64,000 nucleotides of DNA, from positions 124,001-188,000 of the forward strand of contig NZ_JAFRDR010000002.1 of assembly GCF_017377795.1 (NCBI RefSeq), given 5' to 3'. The notes beneath the pieces were generated by a model that saw only the letters and a list, made by a program, of their open reading frames with translations, ran no database searches and was not told the origin of the DNA. Positions within the stretch are counted from its first letter, which is position 1. Each line of letters opens with the position of its first letter. This document shows positions 26,220 to 34,644 of this stretch, in pieces. The position numbers and the translations under genes were made by a program. The DNA is from Williamsia soli (GTDB lineage Bacteria > Actinomycetota > Actinomycetes > Mycobacteriales > Mycobacteriaceae).

Positions 26220-27041
26220 ATGACGAACAAGACCGCAGAACTCGCCGGCGACCTGTTGGCGCGGCACCGCGCGATGTGGGCCTCCGGTGACTATCCGGCC
26301 GTGGCGACCCAGGTGATCGCAGCCCTGGGACCGACGTTGGTCGACGCAATCGGGATTCGTGCTGGTGAATACGTCCTCGACATCGCGTCAGGAAGCGGAA
26401 ACGCCTCGATACCCGCAGCCCGCAAAGGCGCCGATGTGGTGGCATCCGACCTGACGCCAGAACTGTTCGAGGCGGGACGCCAACTCGCCGCCGAAGAGCA
26501 CGTCCAACTCAGCTGGCGAGAGGCCGACGCCGAATCACTACCCTTCGGTGACAAGAGTTTCGATGTCGTCATGTCCTGTGTGGGAGTCATGTTCGCGCCA
26601 CATCATCAGGAGTCGGCCGACGAGTTGATCCGTGTGTGCCGAACCGGTGGGCGCGTCGGGCTCATCAACTGGACACCGGCGGGTTTCATCGGCCGCATGT
26701 TCGCCACCATGAAGCCGTACGCGCCCACCCCGGCACCGGGTGCACAGCCACCACCGCTGTGGGGCGACGAAGAGCACCTGCGCACGTTATTCGCCGACCG
26801 AGTCGATCAATTGTCCCTGGCGCGCCGGACTCTCGAGGTCGACCGGTTCGAATCCGGCGGGGAGTTCAGAGACTTCTTCAAGTCCACCTACGGCCCGACG
26901 ATCGCCGTATACCGAAACATCAGCGGCGATCCCGACGCCACCGCGTCACTCGATCAGGCGCTGGCCGATCTGGCCGATGACGCCCTCGACGACGGGGTGA
27001 TGAAGTGGGAGTACTTGTTGGCCACCGGGATCGTCCGATAA
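26220..27041 (+). CDS. SAM-dependent class I methyltransferase
   Basis: Rossmann-fold methyltransferase of 273 residues, UbiE/Methyltransf_11 type. Motif I is VLDIASGSGNASIPAARKG near residue 50, motif II ends in DLTPELFEAG, and the motif around residue 110 is LPFGDKSFDVVMSCVGVMF. The acceptor substrate cannot be predicted. AGAGGAGA lies 6 bases before the ATG. It faces the HxlR regulator gene head to head, which suggests ligand-controlled expression and a detoxification or secondary-metabolism role. Confidence 0.87.
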   Translation: MTNKTAELAGDLLARHRAMWASGDYPAVATQVIAALGPTLVDAIGIRAGEYVLDIASGSGNASIPAARKGADVVASDLTPELFEAGRQLAAEEHVQLSWREADAESLPFGDKSFDVVMSCVGVMFAPHHQESADELIRVCRTGGRVGLINWTPAGFIGRMFATMKPYAPTPAPGAQPPPLWGDEEHLRTLFADRVDQLSLARRTLEVDRFESGGEFRDFFKSTYGPTIAVYRNISGDPDATASLDQALADLADDALDDGVMKWEYLLATGIVR

Positions 27042-27054
27042 CCCGGATGCGTTC

Positions 27055-28017
27055 TCACTCGTCGAGATCTGCTGCTTTCGTCCTCGAGGCATCGGTGATG
27101 ATGTCGATGATCCGGCCATAGACGGGTTTGGTGGACGTGACGATCGACCCGTGATCCTCGCCGTCGAGCAGGATGACCTTGCCCGTGCCGTTCTGCTTGT
27201 CGACCGCGTCGACGTATCGCTGGGACAGCGACGGCAATACCACTGTGTCCGCCGTGCCGTGGACGGCGATGACCGGGGTACCGGGATCGATGTTCTGGAT
27301 CGGATCGACGGACTTGTACCGGTCAGGTACCTGCTCCGGCGTACCCCCGAGCGCCGTCACGATGCGGTCGTCGCCGTTCTTCACCGCCTGCACCATGTCG
27401 AGGGGACCCGCCAACGAGATAACCTTCGTGGGCCGGAACTTCGGGTTGCTGCCCACCTCGTCGGACTCCAGTGTGTGCCTGGTCCCGCCCCAGACCGCGA
27501 GTTGCGCGCCGGCGCTGTGGCCGACGACGAGCGCGTCGGTGGTTTCGAGCTGAGGGAACTTCTTGTCGATTGCGACGACATTGTCGAGCGCCTGGGAAAC
27601 GTCTTCGAACGTCGTAGGCCACCCGCCTCCGGAGCCGACCCGCCGATACTCGATGTTGTACACCGCCATGCCCTTGGCTGCGAGATCGCGCGCAAAGGGG
27701 TCGAACAGGTTGGCACCGAGCTGCGACTGCCAGGCACCGCCGTGGATCAGGACCACGAGCGGGATCGAATCGACGTTCTGCGGCCCCGCAGGAAGGTAGA
27801 GGTCGCCCCAATTTTGTTCGGGGTCGGTGCCGTCGAGCGTCGGGTAATCGATCCGCTGCACCGTGACCTCCGACAGTGACGTGACCTTGGCATCGTCTTG
27901 GATCGACGCCGAGGTCGTCTGCTCCGACGAGGCTCCGCCGTCGTCGGTGCATCCCGCTACCAGCACGACGCCGACGGTCGCGAGGGAAGTCAAGAGCTGA
28001 GCGCTACGTCGACGCAT
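27055..28017 (-). CDS. Lipoprotein alpha/beta hydrolase (esterase/lipase-like)
   Basis: Exported lipoprotein of 320 residues with a basic N-terminus (MRRRSAQ), a hydrophobic stretch and lipobox LVAGC, so it is probably lipid-anchored on the outer face of the cytoplasmic membrane. The mature part is an alpha/beta hydrolase of the BD-FAE/carboxylesterase group: LVVLIHGGAW (oxyanion hole), VVGHSAGAQ (nucleophile Ser), PVIAVHGTADTVV (acid region) and DGEDHGSI (catalytic His). The substrate is unknown. It converges with the methyltransferase gene and follows the deacetylase-like lipoprotein gene on the same strand after 20 bases. Confidence 0.85.
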   Translation of the reverse strand: MRRRSAQLLTSLATVGVVLVAGCTDDGGASSEQTTSASIQDDAKVTSLSEVTVQRIDYPTLDGTDPEQNWGDLYLPAGPQNVDSIPLVVLIHGGAWQSQLGANLFDPFARDLAAKGMAVYNIEYRRVGSGGGWPTTFEDVSQALDNVVAIDKKFPQLETTDALVVGHSAGAQLAVWGGTRHTLESDEVGSNPKFRPTKVISLAGPLDMVQAVKNGDDRIVTALGGTPEQVPDRYKSVDPIQNIDPGTPVIAVHGTADTVVLPSLSQRYVDAVDKQNGTGKVILLDGEDHGSIVTSTKPVYGRIIDIITDASRTKAADLDE

Positions 28018-28037
28018 CGGCGGGCACCTTTCTGGTT

Positions 28038-29231
28038 TCAGCTGTTCGCATCAACGGCCACCGCGGGCATGTCTTCCCAGACACCGAGGACTTGCGGATC
28101 CTGGAGTTCCATCCATGCGATCACGTCCTGGTACGTCGCGCAGATGGTTTCGGGCTTCACACAGACCTCGCTCATGAAGTCTGCCGTGGCAGGATTGAAC
28201 GCGTTGCCACTCCAGTCGTTGAAGTGGTTGGCGATCACCAAAGGTGCCCTATTGCCCTCGTAGGCGCGCCGGAACATGTAGTCGTACGACTCTTTGACGA
28301 TCTTGCGGATTTCCGGCGCTTTGCTGGGCGCGTCCTTGGCCTGGTTGAACGTGTACCAATAGTTGTAATCCAACGCGGTTTGCCGATGATTCAGCGGCGG
28401 CGACCAGGTATAGGGAATCGGGAACTCCCAGATGCTGCCGACCTTGGTCGGCCAATAGATCCCGGGTTGACGTGCCGCCTTTGACGAATCCCACGTCATG
28501 TTGTGCTGACCCAAGGCCGGAAACAACTGACCCATGCCGCCTTCGAGGCACGGGGTGCGACCGCCCTTCACCACGTCCACACCGAAGGCAAGATCCGGGG
28601 CGTCAGGAAGGTCGTTGAGGCTTTTCCAGTCGGTCATCAGGCGGAAGAACTGGTCGAGTTCGTGGTTCCACTCGGCCGTAGTCCAATCCTTGCCCGGATT
28701 CTTTGTCCCGGCGCAGAAGTGCCCGACGTAGTGAGTGCCCATCTCGTGTCCGTCGTACCAGGTGCGATTGAGATATTCGACCTGCTCGACGACTTCGGCC
28801 TTACTGCCACCGAACGCCAAGGACGATTCTCCGGGCTGGAATCCGGGACCCTGATACTCCTTCTTGTGGTCGTCCGCGAGGAAATACAGCCCGGTCATCA
28901 ATGCGGTGAAACGCGAATCCGATTCCTTGGCCGTCTCGAGGAAAAGATCCCAGTTCTCGGAGACCCCGACACCGTCGAACGAGAAGAGGACGAACTGCGG
29001 GGGCTTCTCTCCCGGGGCCAAGACCTCCATCGGGACATTGCTCGCAGTCCGCTTCGGGCCGGAGTCGTCTTCCCTTTCCGGCGGGGCGTCAGCGGTCTCG
29101 ATGGTTTGATCGGTGGCTGTGATGCCCATGAGCACCTCGGGGCGTTCGGCACCGCACGCGGCGAGGGTGGCCGCGGCCATTGCCATCACCAAGCCGCGCA
29201 CCACATTGCGCCGACGACGTCGGGATAGCAA
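28038..29231 (-). CDS. Lipoprotein with polysaccharide-deacetylase-like fold
   Basis: Exported lipoprotein of 397 residues. The basic MLSRRRRRNVVR is followed by a hydrophobic stretch and lipobox TLAAC. The mature protein resembles NodB-type deacetylases: FVLFSFDGVGVSEN offers the Asp of the metal site and GHEMGTHYVGHFC the HxxxxH-type region. VIANHFNDW near the C-terminus could supply the last His. It may act on cell-wall or extracellular polysaccharide. TTG is the likely start, with GAAAGGG 8 bases upstream. The hydrolase lipoprotein follows on the same strand, so the two may form a surface operon. Confidence 0.7.
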   Translation of the reverse strand: MLSRRRRRNVVRGLVMAMAAATLAACGAERPEVLMGITATDQTIETADAPPEREDDSGPKRTASNVPMEVLAPGEKPPQFVLFSFDGVGVSENWDLFLETAKESDSRFTALMTGLYFLADDHKKEYQGPGFQPGESSLAFGGSKAEVVEQVEYLNRTWYDGHEMGTHYVGHFCAGTKNPGKDWTTAEWNHELDQFFRLMTDWKSLNDLPDAPDLAFGVDVVKGGRTPCLEGGMGQLFPALGQHNMTWDSSKAARQPGIYWPTKVGSIWEFPIPYTWSPPLNHRQTALDYNYWYTFNQAKDAPSKAPEIRKIVKESYDYMFRRAYEGNRAPLVIANHFNDWSGNAFNPATADFMSEVCVKPETICATYQDVIAWMELQDPQVLGVWEDMPAVAVDANS

Positions 29232-29377
29232 CTGTATGACCCTTTCGGCTCTCAGGCCGGGCGAAACAGCGCCCTGTGCTCGCCGAGAGCCTAACAGGTC
29301 AAATCGGACTATGACGGCAATGACATGGGGTTCAGCACCGCTTCGCGCTGTCCGAGTTCTGCGTCAAACGCAGACGA

Positions 29378-29412
29378 CGCCAACTCCGTTCCGAAGGAAC
29401 GGAATGTTGGCG
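29378..29412 (-). terminator. Strong hairpin downstream of the 64-residue gene
   Basis: CGCCAAC plus CCGTTCC pairs with GGAACGG plus GTTGGCG around a GAA loop, with a small internal bulge: 14 paired bases. It starts 17 bases after the stop of the small reverse-strand gene. No U-tract follows, which is common for actinobacterial terminators. Confidence 0.5.
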
Positions 29413-29428
29413 CCGCCAAGAGCCTCGA

Positions 29429-29623
29429 TCAGTCGCGCGAACGAGTGCCGTCGGTCTGGTCGAACATCTTCCAGTTACCGTCCGAGTTCACTTCCATCCG
29501 GTACCCGAGCTCTCCGGACGGGACCTCTTTCTCGGCAAACCAATGGTAAGCGTCCTCGGCGTTGTTGAAATCTTTGGTGTCGATTACTTCTTCATCGGGA
29601 TTGAGTACTCGATACTGAGTCAT
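29429..29623 (-). CDS. Small conserved hypothetical protein
   Basis: A 64-residue soluble protein, not recognised by function. The sequence alternates polar and aromatic residues (TQYRVLNPDEEVIDTKDF, AEDAYHWFAEKEVPSGELG, NWKMFDQTDG), suggesting a small alpha/beta domain. Good codon composition for this genome, AAAGG five bases before the second ATG, and a strong hairpin after the stop support a real gene. Confidence 0.6.
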   Translation of the reverse strand: MTQYRVLNPDEEVIDTKDFNNAEDAYHWFAEKEVPSGELGYRMEVNSDGNWKMFDQTDGTRSRD

Positions 29624-29725
29624 CATCGCCTTTCGTTCATCTCGTCGAGAGCGGAGTGCTTCGGCGTCTGGCGGCGAGTACCCGGCACTTCGGTGCGTTA
29701 CACATCAGCGCGAACGTACCGCTGC

Positions 29726-29857
29726 TCAAAGGGTCGAGCTCCGCTTCGCTGCGTCTCGTCAAAGGGTCGAGCTCCGCTTCGCTGCGTCTCGTCAAAGGGT
29801 CGAGCTCCGCTTCGCTGCGTCTCGTCAAAGGGTCGAGCTCCGCTTCGCTGCGTCTCC
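29726..29857. repeat. Four tandem copies of a 33-bp repeat
   Basis: Four consecutive 33-bp units begin at 29726, 29759, 29792 and 29825; the unit starts TCAAAGGGTCGAGCTCCGC. The first three are identical and the fourth differs only at its last base. There are no variable spacers, so it is not a CRISPR. The last unit encodes the C-terminal residues and the stop codon of the reverse-strand HAD gene. Because 33 is a multiple of three, copy-number change would not alter downstream frame. Confidence 0.95.
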
Positions 29858-30514
29858 GACCTTGATCACTGTCTCGGTGAGCCGACTCAGGTCAGCAACC
29901 ACGGCGTCGGCGATGGTCGGGTCATCGTTCTCGTCGCGGCGGTTGACCCACACCCGCGGTATCCCGAGCGCAGCCGCCGGCACCATGTCATGGAAGTAGC
30001 TCTGCGCCACATGGACCCAGTTCCCGGGTCGGGCGTCGAAGGTTTCGGCGAACCGTCGGAAGTGTCTGTGATCGGGTTTGTAGGCGCCCACGTCTTCGGC
30101 TGTGACGATCGCATCGACGGGTGTGCGCAGTCGTCGTTGCGCCGAGCCGATGATGTCGCGATCACAGTTGGTCAGCAGCGCCACGCGCCATCCCGCGTCA
30201 CGGAGTCGCTGCAGTTCTGCCGCAGTGTCGTCGAATGCGGGCCAGTACGGAATCGATGCCGCCAGCACGTCCGCGTCGTCGGGGTGCAGGGTCAGTCCCG
30301 CCTCGTACGCAGTGCGCCGGAAAGACTCGGTGAGAACGTCGCGGTACCTCAACGTCGGGGTTTCGGCCTGTACGACAGGTTCGTGCCGGTTGAACGTCTC
30401 GAGCAGCTCCCGGCCGCGACCGGGAAAGATCAACTCGATCCCGGTGGCGATCCCGTGTCTCCAGTCGATCAGGGTTCCATAACAATCGAAGGTGGCCCAA
30501 CGGATTTCGGTCAT
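29825..30514 (-). CDS. HAD-superfamily hydrolase, haloacid dehalogenase type II-like
   Basis: HAD-fold hydrolase of 229 residues. Motif I is FDCYGTLIDW (nucleophile Asp near residue 10), motif II LLTNCDRD, and motif III with the Lys is VGAYKPDHRHF; the acidic motif IV is less obvious. The overall pattern fits 2-haloacid dehalogenase type II relatives, many of which are general phosphatases or dehalogenases. GAGGAGG lies 6-7 bases before the ATG. The C-terminal AAKRSSTL and stop come from the adjacent 33-bp repeat, so the native end may have been replaced. The start overlaps the stop of the rhomboid-like gene (ATGA). Confidence 0.85.
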   Translation of the reverse strand: MTEIRWATFDCYGTLIDWRHGIATGIELIFPGRGRELLETFNRHEPVVQAETPTLRYRDVLTESFRRTAYEAGLTLHPDDADVLAASIPYWPAFDDTAAELQRLRDAGWRVALLTNCDRDIIGSAQRRLRTPVDAIVTAEDVGAYKPDHRHFRRFAETFDARPGNWVHVAQSYFHDMVPAAALGIPRVWVNRRDENDDPTIADAVVADLSRLTETVIKVGDAAKRSSTL

Positions 30515-31239
30515 GGTTCGTCCTCCTCTGCCGGTACGGACCCTACCGCCGGAGAGCGTCGGTCGCTGCGTGTGCGACAGCGCGACAGTGCGGCCGCAGG
30601 CGACCACTGGTCCTGCGGGCTGGTCCTGATCAGCGGGTAGCAAGCCAGACCTATCAGCAGTGAACTGAGGTGGCCGATACCGGTGAAGGTCACATTGGCC
30701 AGCAACGGTGCACAGAACAGGCCAACCATCCCGGCGAGATACAACCACCGCCACGGTCTCGCGATGTGGAACGTCAAGACGCCGACGATCCCGGCGAGAA
30801 AGTAGCTGACCCCGATGTCTCTGACATTCACCAGCGTTTCCGACGCCCGGTCATGCTCGATGGCCCAATACAACACACCTTCGCTGATGAACGTGGCACA
30901 CACGTGGGCGATGAGGCCGACGGCGAGCCACAGTCTAGTGCCCAGCCAGCGCTCCGCTGGGACGTGAAAGATGCAATACAGGAACAAATACGGCAACCAA
31001 TAGTATCCGTCGAGCCAGAACAGGCTGGTGATCAGGACGTGTACCGGATCGTCGCCGAGGTGACGGATGTTGGTCGACTGAGCACCCAGGATCGTCTGCA
31101 GACGTTCGGGTGTCACGGAATGCTGAATGATCGTGGTCGCCAGCAACACCGCAAGCCAGATGAAAGTACCGGGCGCGCTGCGTATATAAAGCGACGGCCT
31201 CGAGTTCCAGAGGCGGCCACCGGCGTGGCAGTCGCTCAC
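30511..31239 (-). CDS. Rhomboid-like membrane protein
   Basis: Polytopic membrane protein of 242 residues with about six hydrophobic segments. NVRDIGVSYFLAGIVG could carry the catalytic Ser (GxS) and FTGIGHLSSLLIGLACY the His of a rhomboid dyad, matching the actinobacterial rhomboid-like group. The C-terminal 35 residues are polar and Arg/Ser/Glu-rich. A GTG start with GGAG six bases upstream was used. Its stop overlaps the start of the HAD gene, so the two are translationally coupled. Protease activity is inferred, not certain. Confidence 0.75.
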   Translation of the reverse strand: MSDCHAGGRLWNSRPSLYIRSAPGTFIWLAVLLATTIIQHSVTPERLQTILGAQSTNIRHLGDDPVHVLITSLFWLDGYYWLPYLFLYCIFHVPAERWLGTRLWLAVGLIAHVCATFISEGVLYWAIEHDRASETLVNVRDIGVSYFLAGIVGVLTFHIARPWRWLYLAGMVGLFCAPLLANVTFTGIGHLSSLLIGLACYPLIRTSPQDQWSPAAALSRCRTRSDRRSPAVGSVPAEEDEP

Positions 31240-31257
31240 GTGAGGCTCCGTCGCTGG

Positions 31258-31875
31258 TCAACGGACGTGGGGGCCACCAGGTAATGGTAGGGGAGAGCAG
31301 GCGCCCGCGACGAGGAGTCTGACCATGGCGGTCGCCTTGTCCGGCTGCGGGGGCTGTCCCGTGATCATGTCGCTCCAGATGAACGACTCACCAACGCGGA
31401 CAATCGCATACGCCAGGTCATCGACGTCGGTGTGAGACCGGATCTCGGGAATGCGACTCAATCTGTCGACGGTCCACTCGATCAATCGTCCCTGAACCAC
31501 GCTGTAGCGGGAGGTCAGCACACGTAAGGCGTACTCGGGATCGTCTGCGACGAATCGTTCGAGTGGTTCGTAGGTGCGCACCATCTCGGCCATCCGGCCG
31601 AAGTTCTCGACAAAATGCCCGGCATCTATTCCGGTCGTTCTCGCTTCCACCCGATCGATGGCCTCGATCAGGATTCGCCAGACCACTTCGCCGAGGATCA
31701 CCTCCCGCCCCGACCACCATCGGTAGACCGTGGCGCGGCCGATCCCCAGTTCCCGGGCGAGTCGGCCGATGTCCACCCGCTCCCCGGTTTGGAACCAGTC
31801 GTAGGCCACATCGATGACATCGCTCCGCGCGATGCGGACCCGCCGCGAGGGACTGTTGACGGCCTCATGAGACAT
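31258..31875 (-). CDS. TetR-family regulator, QsdR-like
   Basis: TetR-type repressor of 205 residues. The N-terminal helix-turn-helix is DIGRLARELGIGRATVYRWW near residue 40, followed by SGREVILGEVVWRI. The ligand-binding part (VVQGRLIEWTVDRL; YAIVRVGESFIWSD) resembles the QsdR-type C-terminal domain. It is divergent from a pair of acyl-CoA dehydrogenase genes, with a perfect palindrome between them, so it probably represses those genes and itself and responds to an acyl-CoA or its precursor. Confidence 0.87.
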   Translation of the reverse strand: MSHEAVNSPSRRVRIARSDVIDVAYDWFQTGERVDIGRLARELGIGRATVYRWWSGREVILGEVVWRILIEAIDRVEARTTGIDAGHFVENFGRMAEMVRTYEPLERFVADDPEYALRVLTSRYSVVQGRLIEWTVDRLSRIPEIRSHTDVDDLAYAIVRVGESFIWSDMITGQPPQPDKATAMVRLLVAGACSPLPLPGGPHVR

Positions 31876-31891
31876 AAGTAGATTTTGTCTC

Positions 31892-31909
31892 TGACCGATC
31901 CATCGGTCA
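31892..31909. promoter_or_regulatory. 18-bp palindromic TetR operator
   Basis: TGACCGAT and ATCGGTCA are perfect 8-bp inverted arms separated by CC, lying between the divergent TetR (start 31875) and acyl-CoA dehydrogenase (start 31937) genes. It is very probably the site of the adjacent TetR protein. Confidence 0.7.
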
Positions 31910-31936
31910 ATCGGGCGCCACATGCAGGGAGTGCAG

Positions 31937-33169
31937 ATGGATTTGGACTGGTCAGCGGACGACTTGGCCTTTCGGGACGAGGTCAGGTCTTTCCTCGACG
32001 AGAAGCTGACACCGCAGCTGCGGCGCGCGGGCCGGCTGATGACGAGCGTGTATTCGGACCACGAGGCAAGCATGGAATGGCAGCGCATCCTCCATGAGCG
32101 TGGGTGGGCCGCGCCGGCGTGGCCGGTCGAGCACGGTGGCTGCGATTGGAGCCTCACCCAGCACTACATCTTCAGTCGCGAATCGATTCTCGCCGGTGCA
32201 CCGTCGTTGTCGCCGATGGGCATCAGGATGGTCTCGCACGCGATCACTGCTTTCGGTACCGACGAGCAGAAGAACTATTTTCTGCCGGGAATCCTCACCG
32301 GCGAAGTCTTCTTCTGTCAGGGCTACTCCGAACCGGAGGCGGGCTCGGACCTCGCGTCGCTGTCGATGGCGGCGGTCGACGACGGCGACCACCTCGTCTG
32401 CACCGGTAGCAAGATCTGGACCACCCATGCGACCGAGGCCAATTGGATGTTTGCGCTCGTCCGAACCTCTCGTCACGAGAAGAAGCAGATCGGGATCACG
32501 TTCGTACTCATCGACATGACGTCACCGGGCATCGAGGTGCGTCCGCTGGTGATGACTTCGGGGGAGCAGGTCCAGAACCAGGTCTTCTTCGACAACGTCA
32601 GGGTTCCGAAGGCGAATGTGCTCGGCAAGATCGACGACGGCTGGACTGTTGCAAAGTATCTGCTCGTCTTTGAACGTGGTGGGGGTGCTGCCGCGCCTGC
32701 GCTGCAGGTGATGGCGGAGTCGCTGGCCACGTCGGCGGCCGACAAACCGGGCCCGAACGGCGGCGCGCTGCTCGACGATCCGGCGTTCGCGAACAAACTC
32801 GCGGAAGCAAGGATCCGTACCAAAGTGCTGGAGATCCTGGAGTATCGGACCCTCTCTGCAATGGCCGCGGGAAAGAACCCCGGCCCGGCGTCGTCGATGC
32901 TCAAAGTGCTTGCAACAGAACTCAGTCAGAAGCTGACAGAGCTGACCCTCGAGGCCGCCGGACCCCGCGGCCGCGTCTACCAGCCGCACGCCGCGGCACC
33001 GGGTGGACCCATCGCCGAGTTCACCGCTCCAGCCGACGGGTACGTCAGTGGCGAGCCGTGGGAGGCAGTGGCACCGTTGCGCTACTTCAATGATCGAGCC
33101 GGCTCGATTTATGCCGGTAGCAACGAGATTCAGCGAAACATACTCGCCAAAGCAGCATTGGGGCTCTGA
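31937..33169 (+). CDS. Acyl-CoA dehydrogenase, FadE-type subunit 1
   Basis: Acyl-CoA dehydrogenase of 410 residues. GYSEPEAGSDLASL and GSKIWTTHATEANWMF form the flavin and substrate region, and the C-terminus has SIYAGSNEIQRNILAKAALG, the usual catalytic-loop region. It is directly followed by a second, shorter dehydrogenase with a TGATG overlap. In mycolic-acid bacteria such pairs (for example FadE28-FadE29 in cholesterol side-chain degradation) form alpha2-beta2 heterotetramers, so the two are probably subunits of one enzyme. AGGGAG five bases before ATG 31937 decides the start over the ATG at 31922. Confidence 0.9.
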   Translation: MDLDWSADDLAFRDEVRSFLDEKLTPQLRRAGRLMTSVYSDHEASMEWQRILHERGWAAPAWPVEHGGCDWSLTQHYIFSRESILAGAPSLSPMGIRMVSHAITAFGTDEQKNYFLPGILTGEVFFCQGYSEPEAGSDLASLSMAAVDDGDHLVCTGSKIWTTHATEANWMFALVRTSRHEKKQIGITFVLIDMTSPGIEVRPLVMTSGEQVQNQVFFDNVRVPKANVLGKIDDGWTVAKYLLVFERGGGAAAPALQVMAESLATSAADKPGPNGGALLDDPAFANKLAEARIRTKVLEILEYRTLSAMAAGKNPGPASSMLKVLATELSQKLTELTLEAAGPRGRVYQPHAAAPGGPIAEFTAPADGYVSGEPWEAVAPLRYFNDRAGSIYAGSNEIQRNILAKAALGL

Positions 33170-34314
33170 TGGACTTCACTCTGACCAAGGAACAGGAACT
33201 CCTGCGCGACGGACTCGCCAAGTTCTTGGCAAGCCGCTACGAGCTCGCACCGAGTCGTGCTGCGGCGAAGACGGGCGCTGGCTGGCAGCCGAAGATCTGG
33301 CACAGCTTCGCGGAAGAACTCGGCATCCTGGGTGCCACCCTCCCGGAATCCGATGGAGGGATCGGTGGCGGACCGGTCGAATTGATGATCGTCACCGAAG
33401 CGTTGGGACAGGCCCTCGTCGTCGAACCGTTCGTCGATACCGTGGTGTTCGGTGCCGGGCTGCTGCAACGTGGGGGAGGCGAGCGGGCCAAAGGCGTACT
33501 CGAGCAGATCGTCGCGGGTGAGGCCATCACGGCATTCGCAGCAACAGAGCCGACGTCGGGTCACAGCTATTCCGACATCAGCACCACCGCCCGCAAAGAC
33601 GGCGACTCATGGATCATCAACGGCACAAAGGAAGTTGTGAGCAGCGCGCCGCTGGCGAACCACCTTCTGGTGACGGCCCGCACCGACGGTGAGCAGCGTG
33701 ACACCTCCGGCATCTCGTTGTTTCTTCTCGAGTTCGACCCCGCCGCACCCGCCGCCGGGCTGGGAGTCCATTCGTATCGCACCATCGATGACCGGCAGGC
33801 GTCCGATCTCACGTTCACCGATGTCCGAGTTCCCGCCGACGCCTTGATCGGTGCGGAAGGGCAGGCGTGGGAGTCCATCGACCGCGCCGTCGACGAGGCG
33901 ACTGCTGCTGTCGCGTCCGAGGCTGTCGGACTGATGCGAAAGGTGTTGAACGACACCGTCGAGTATGCGAAACAGCGGCAGCAGTTCGGCCAGGCCATCG
34001 GCAGCTTCCAGGCCCTACAGCATCGAATGGTCGACATGTACATGGAGCTGGAGCAATCGACGGCGGCGGTGTACCTGGCGGTTCTCAATCTCGACGGTGA
34101 CCGAGTCGATCGCGCGCTCGCGGTGTCGGCCGCAAAGGCGACGATCGGTCGTTCGGCGCGATTCATAGGCCAGAATGCGGTGCAGCTGCACGGCGGCATG
34201 GGAATGACCGAGGAGTTGGCGATCGGGCACTACTTCAAGCGGCTGACGGCGATCGAGTACGAGTTCGGTTCCGCGGATCAGCACATCGCGAGGTACGCCG
34301 CATTGACCAGGTGA
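33169..34314 (+). CDS. Acyl-CoA dehydrogenase, FadE-type subunit 2
   Basis: Second acyl-CoA dehydrogenase of the pair, 381 residues. It has the N-terminal helical domain (DFTLTKEQELLRDGL), FAATEPTSGHSYSDIS, NGTKEVVSSAPLANHLLV, YAKQRQQFGQAIGSFQALQH (FAD contact) and VQLHGGMGMTEELAIGHYFKRL. The C-terminal loop normally providing the catalytic Glu is replaced by FGSADQHIARYA, as expected for the non-catalytic partner in heterotetrameric FadE enzymes. The A of its ATG is the last base of the preceding TGA, so translation is coupled. Confidence 0.9.
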   Translation: MDFTLTKEQELLRDGLAKFLASRYELAPSRAAAKTGAGWQPKIWHSFAEELGILGATLPESDGGIGGGPVELMIVTEALGQALVVEPFVDTVVFGAGLLQRGGGERAKGVLEQIVAGEAITAFAATEPTSGHSYSDISTTARKDGDSWIINGTKEVVSSAPLANHLLVTARTDGEQRDTSGISLFLLEFDPAAPAAGLGVHSYRTIDDRQASDLTFTDVRVPADALIGAEGQAWESIDRAVDEATAAVASEAVGLMRKVLNDTVEYAKQRQQFGQAIGSFQALQHRMVDMYMELEQSTAAVYLAVLNLDGDRVDRALAVSAAKATIGRSARFIGQNAVQLHGGMGMTEELAIGHYFKRLTAIEYEFGSADQHIARYAALTR

Positions 34315-34317
34315 GTT

Positions 34318-34602
34318 CTAGGGCTCCAGGTCGTCGATCTGGTGTGCCAGTTGCGTGTCCTTGCCGGTGAGTCCACCATCGGAGTGAGTGCTCAGGGTGA
34401 ACGTGACCTTGCGCCAACGGATGTCGATGTCCGGATGGTGATCCGCCGCCTCGGCCGCCTCGGCCACCCGGACGACGAACGCGATGGCTGCCGGGAAATC
34501 GGGGCAGTCGACGGTCCGGGTCACGGACTCTCCCTCGCGGCTCCACTTCGGCAGATCGGCGAGTGCCTGGGTGATCTCGGATTCGTTCAACAGGTGGGCC
34601 AT
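34318..34602 (-). CDS. Pterin-4a-carbinolamine dehydratase
   Basis: Small enzyme of 94 residues, the normal length for the PCD/DCoH family. It dehydrates 4a-hydroxytetrahydropterin formed by aromatic amino acid hydroxylases, or acts as a molybdopterin/pterin accessory. Seen are LNESEITQALADLPKWSREG at the N-terminus, and AEAADHHPDIDIRWRKVTFTLSTH with the active-site His-His-Pro and the later His. No aromatic hydroxylase gene lies nearby. It converges on the FadE pair with 3 bases between the stops. Confidence 0.92.
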   Translation of the reverse strand: MAHLLNESEITQALADLPKWSREGESVTRTVDCPDFPAAIAFVVRVAEAAEAADHHPDIDIRWRKVTFTLSTHSDGGLTGKDTQLAHQIDDLEP

Positions 34603-34644
34603 TGATCCGATGTTTCCACCCAACCGCCCGAAAATGTGTGGTTT

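Noticed and set aside
29726-29857. Possible CRISPR array
   Set aside because: Units are directly adjacent with no variable spacers and no cas genes; it is a simple tandem repeat.
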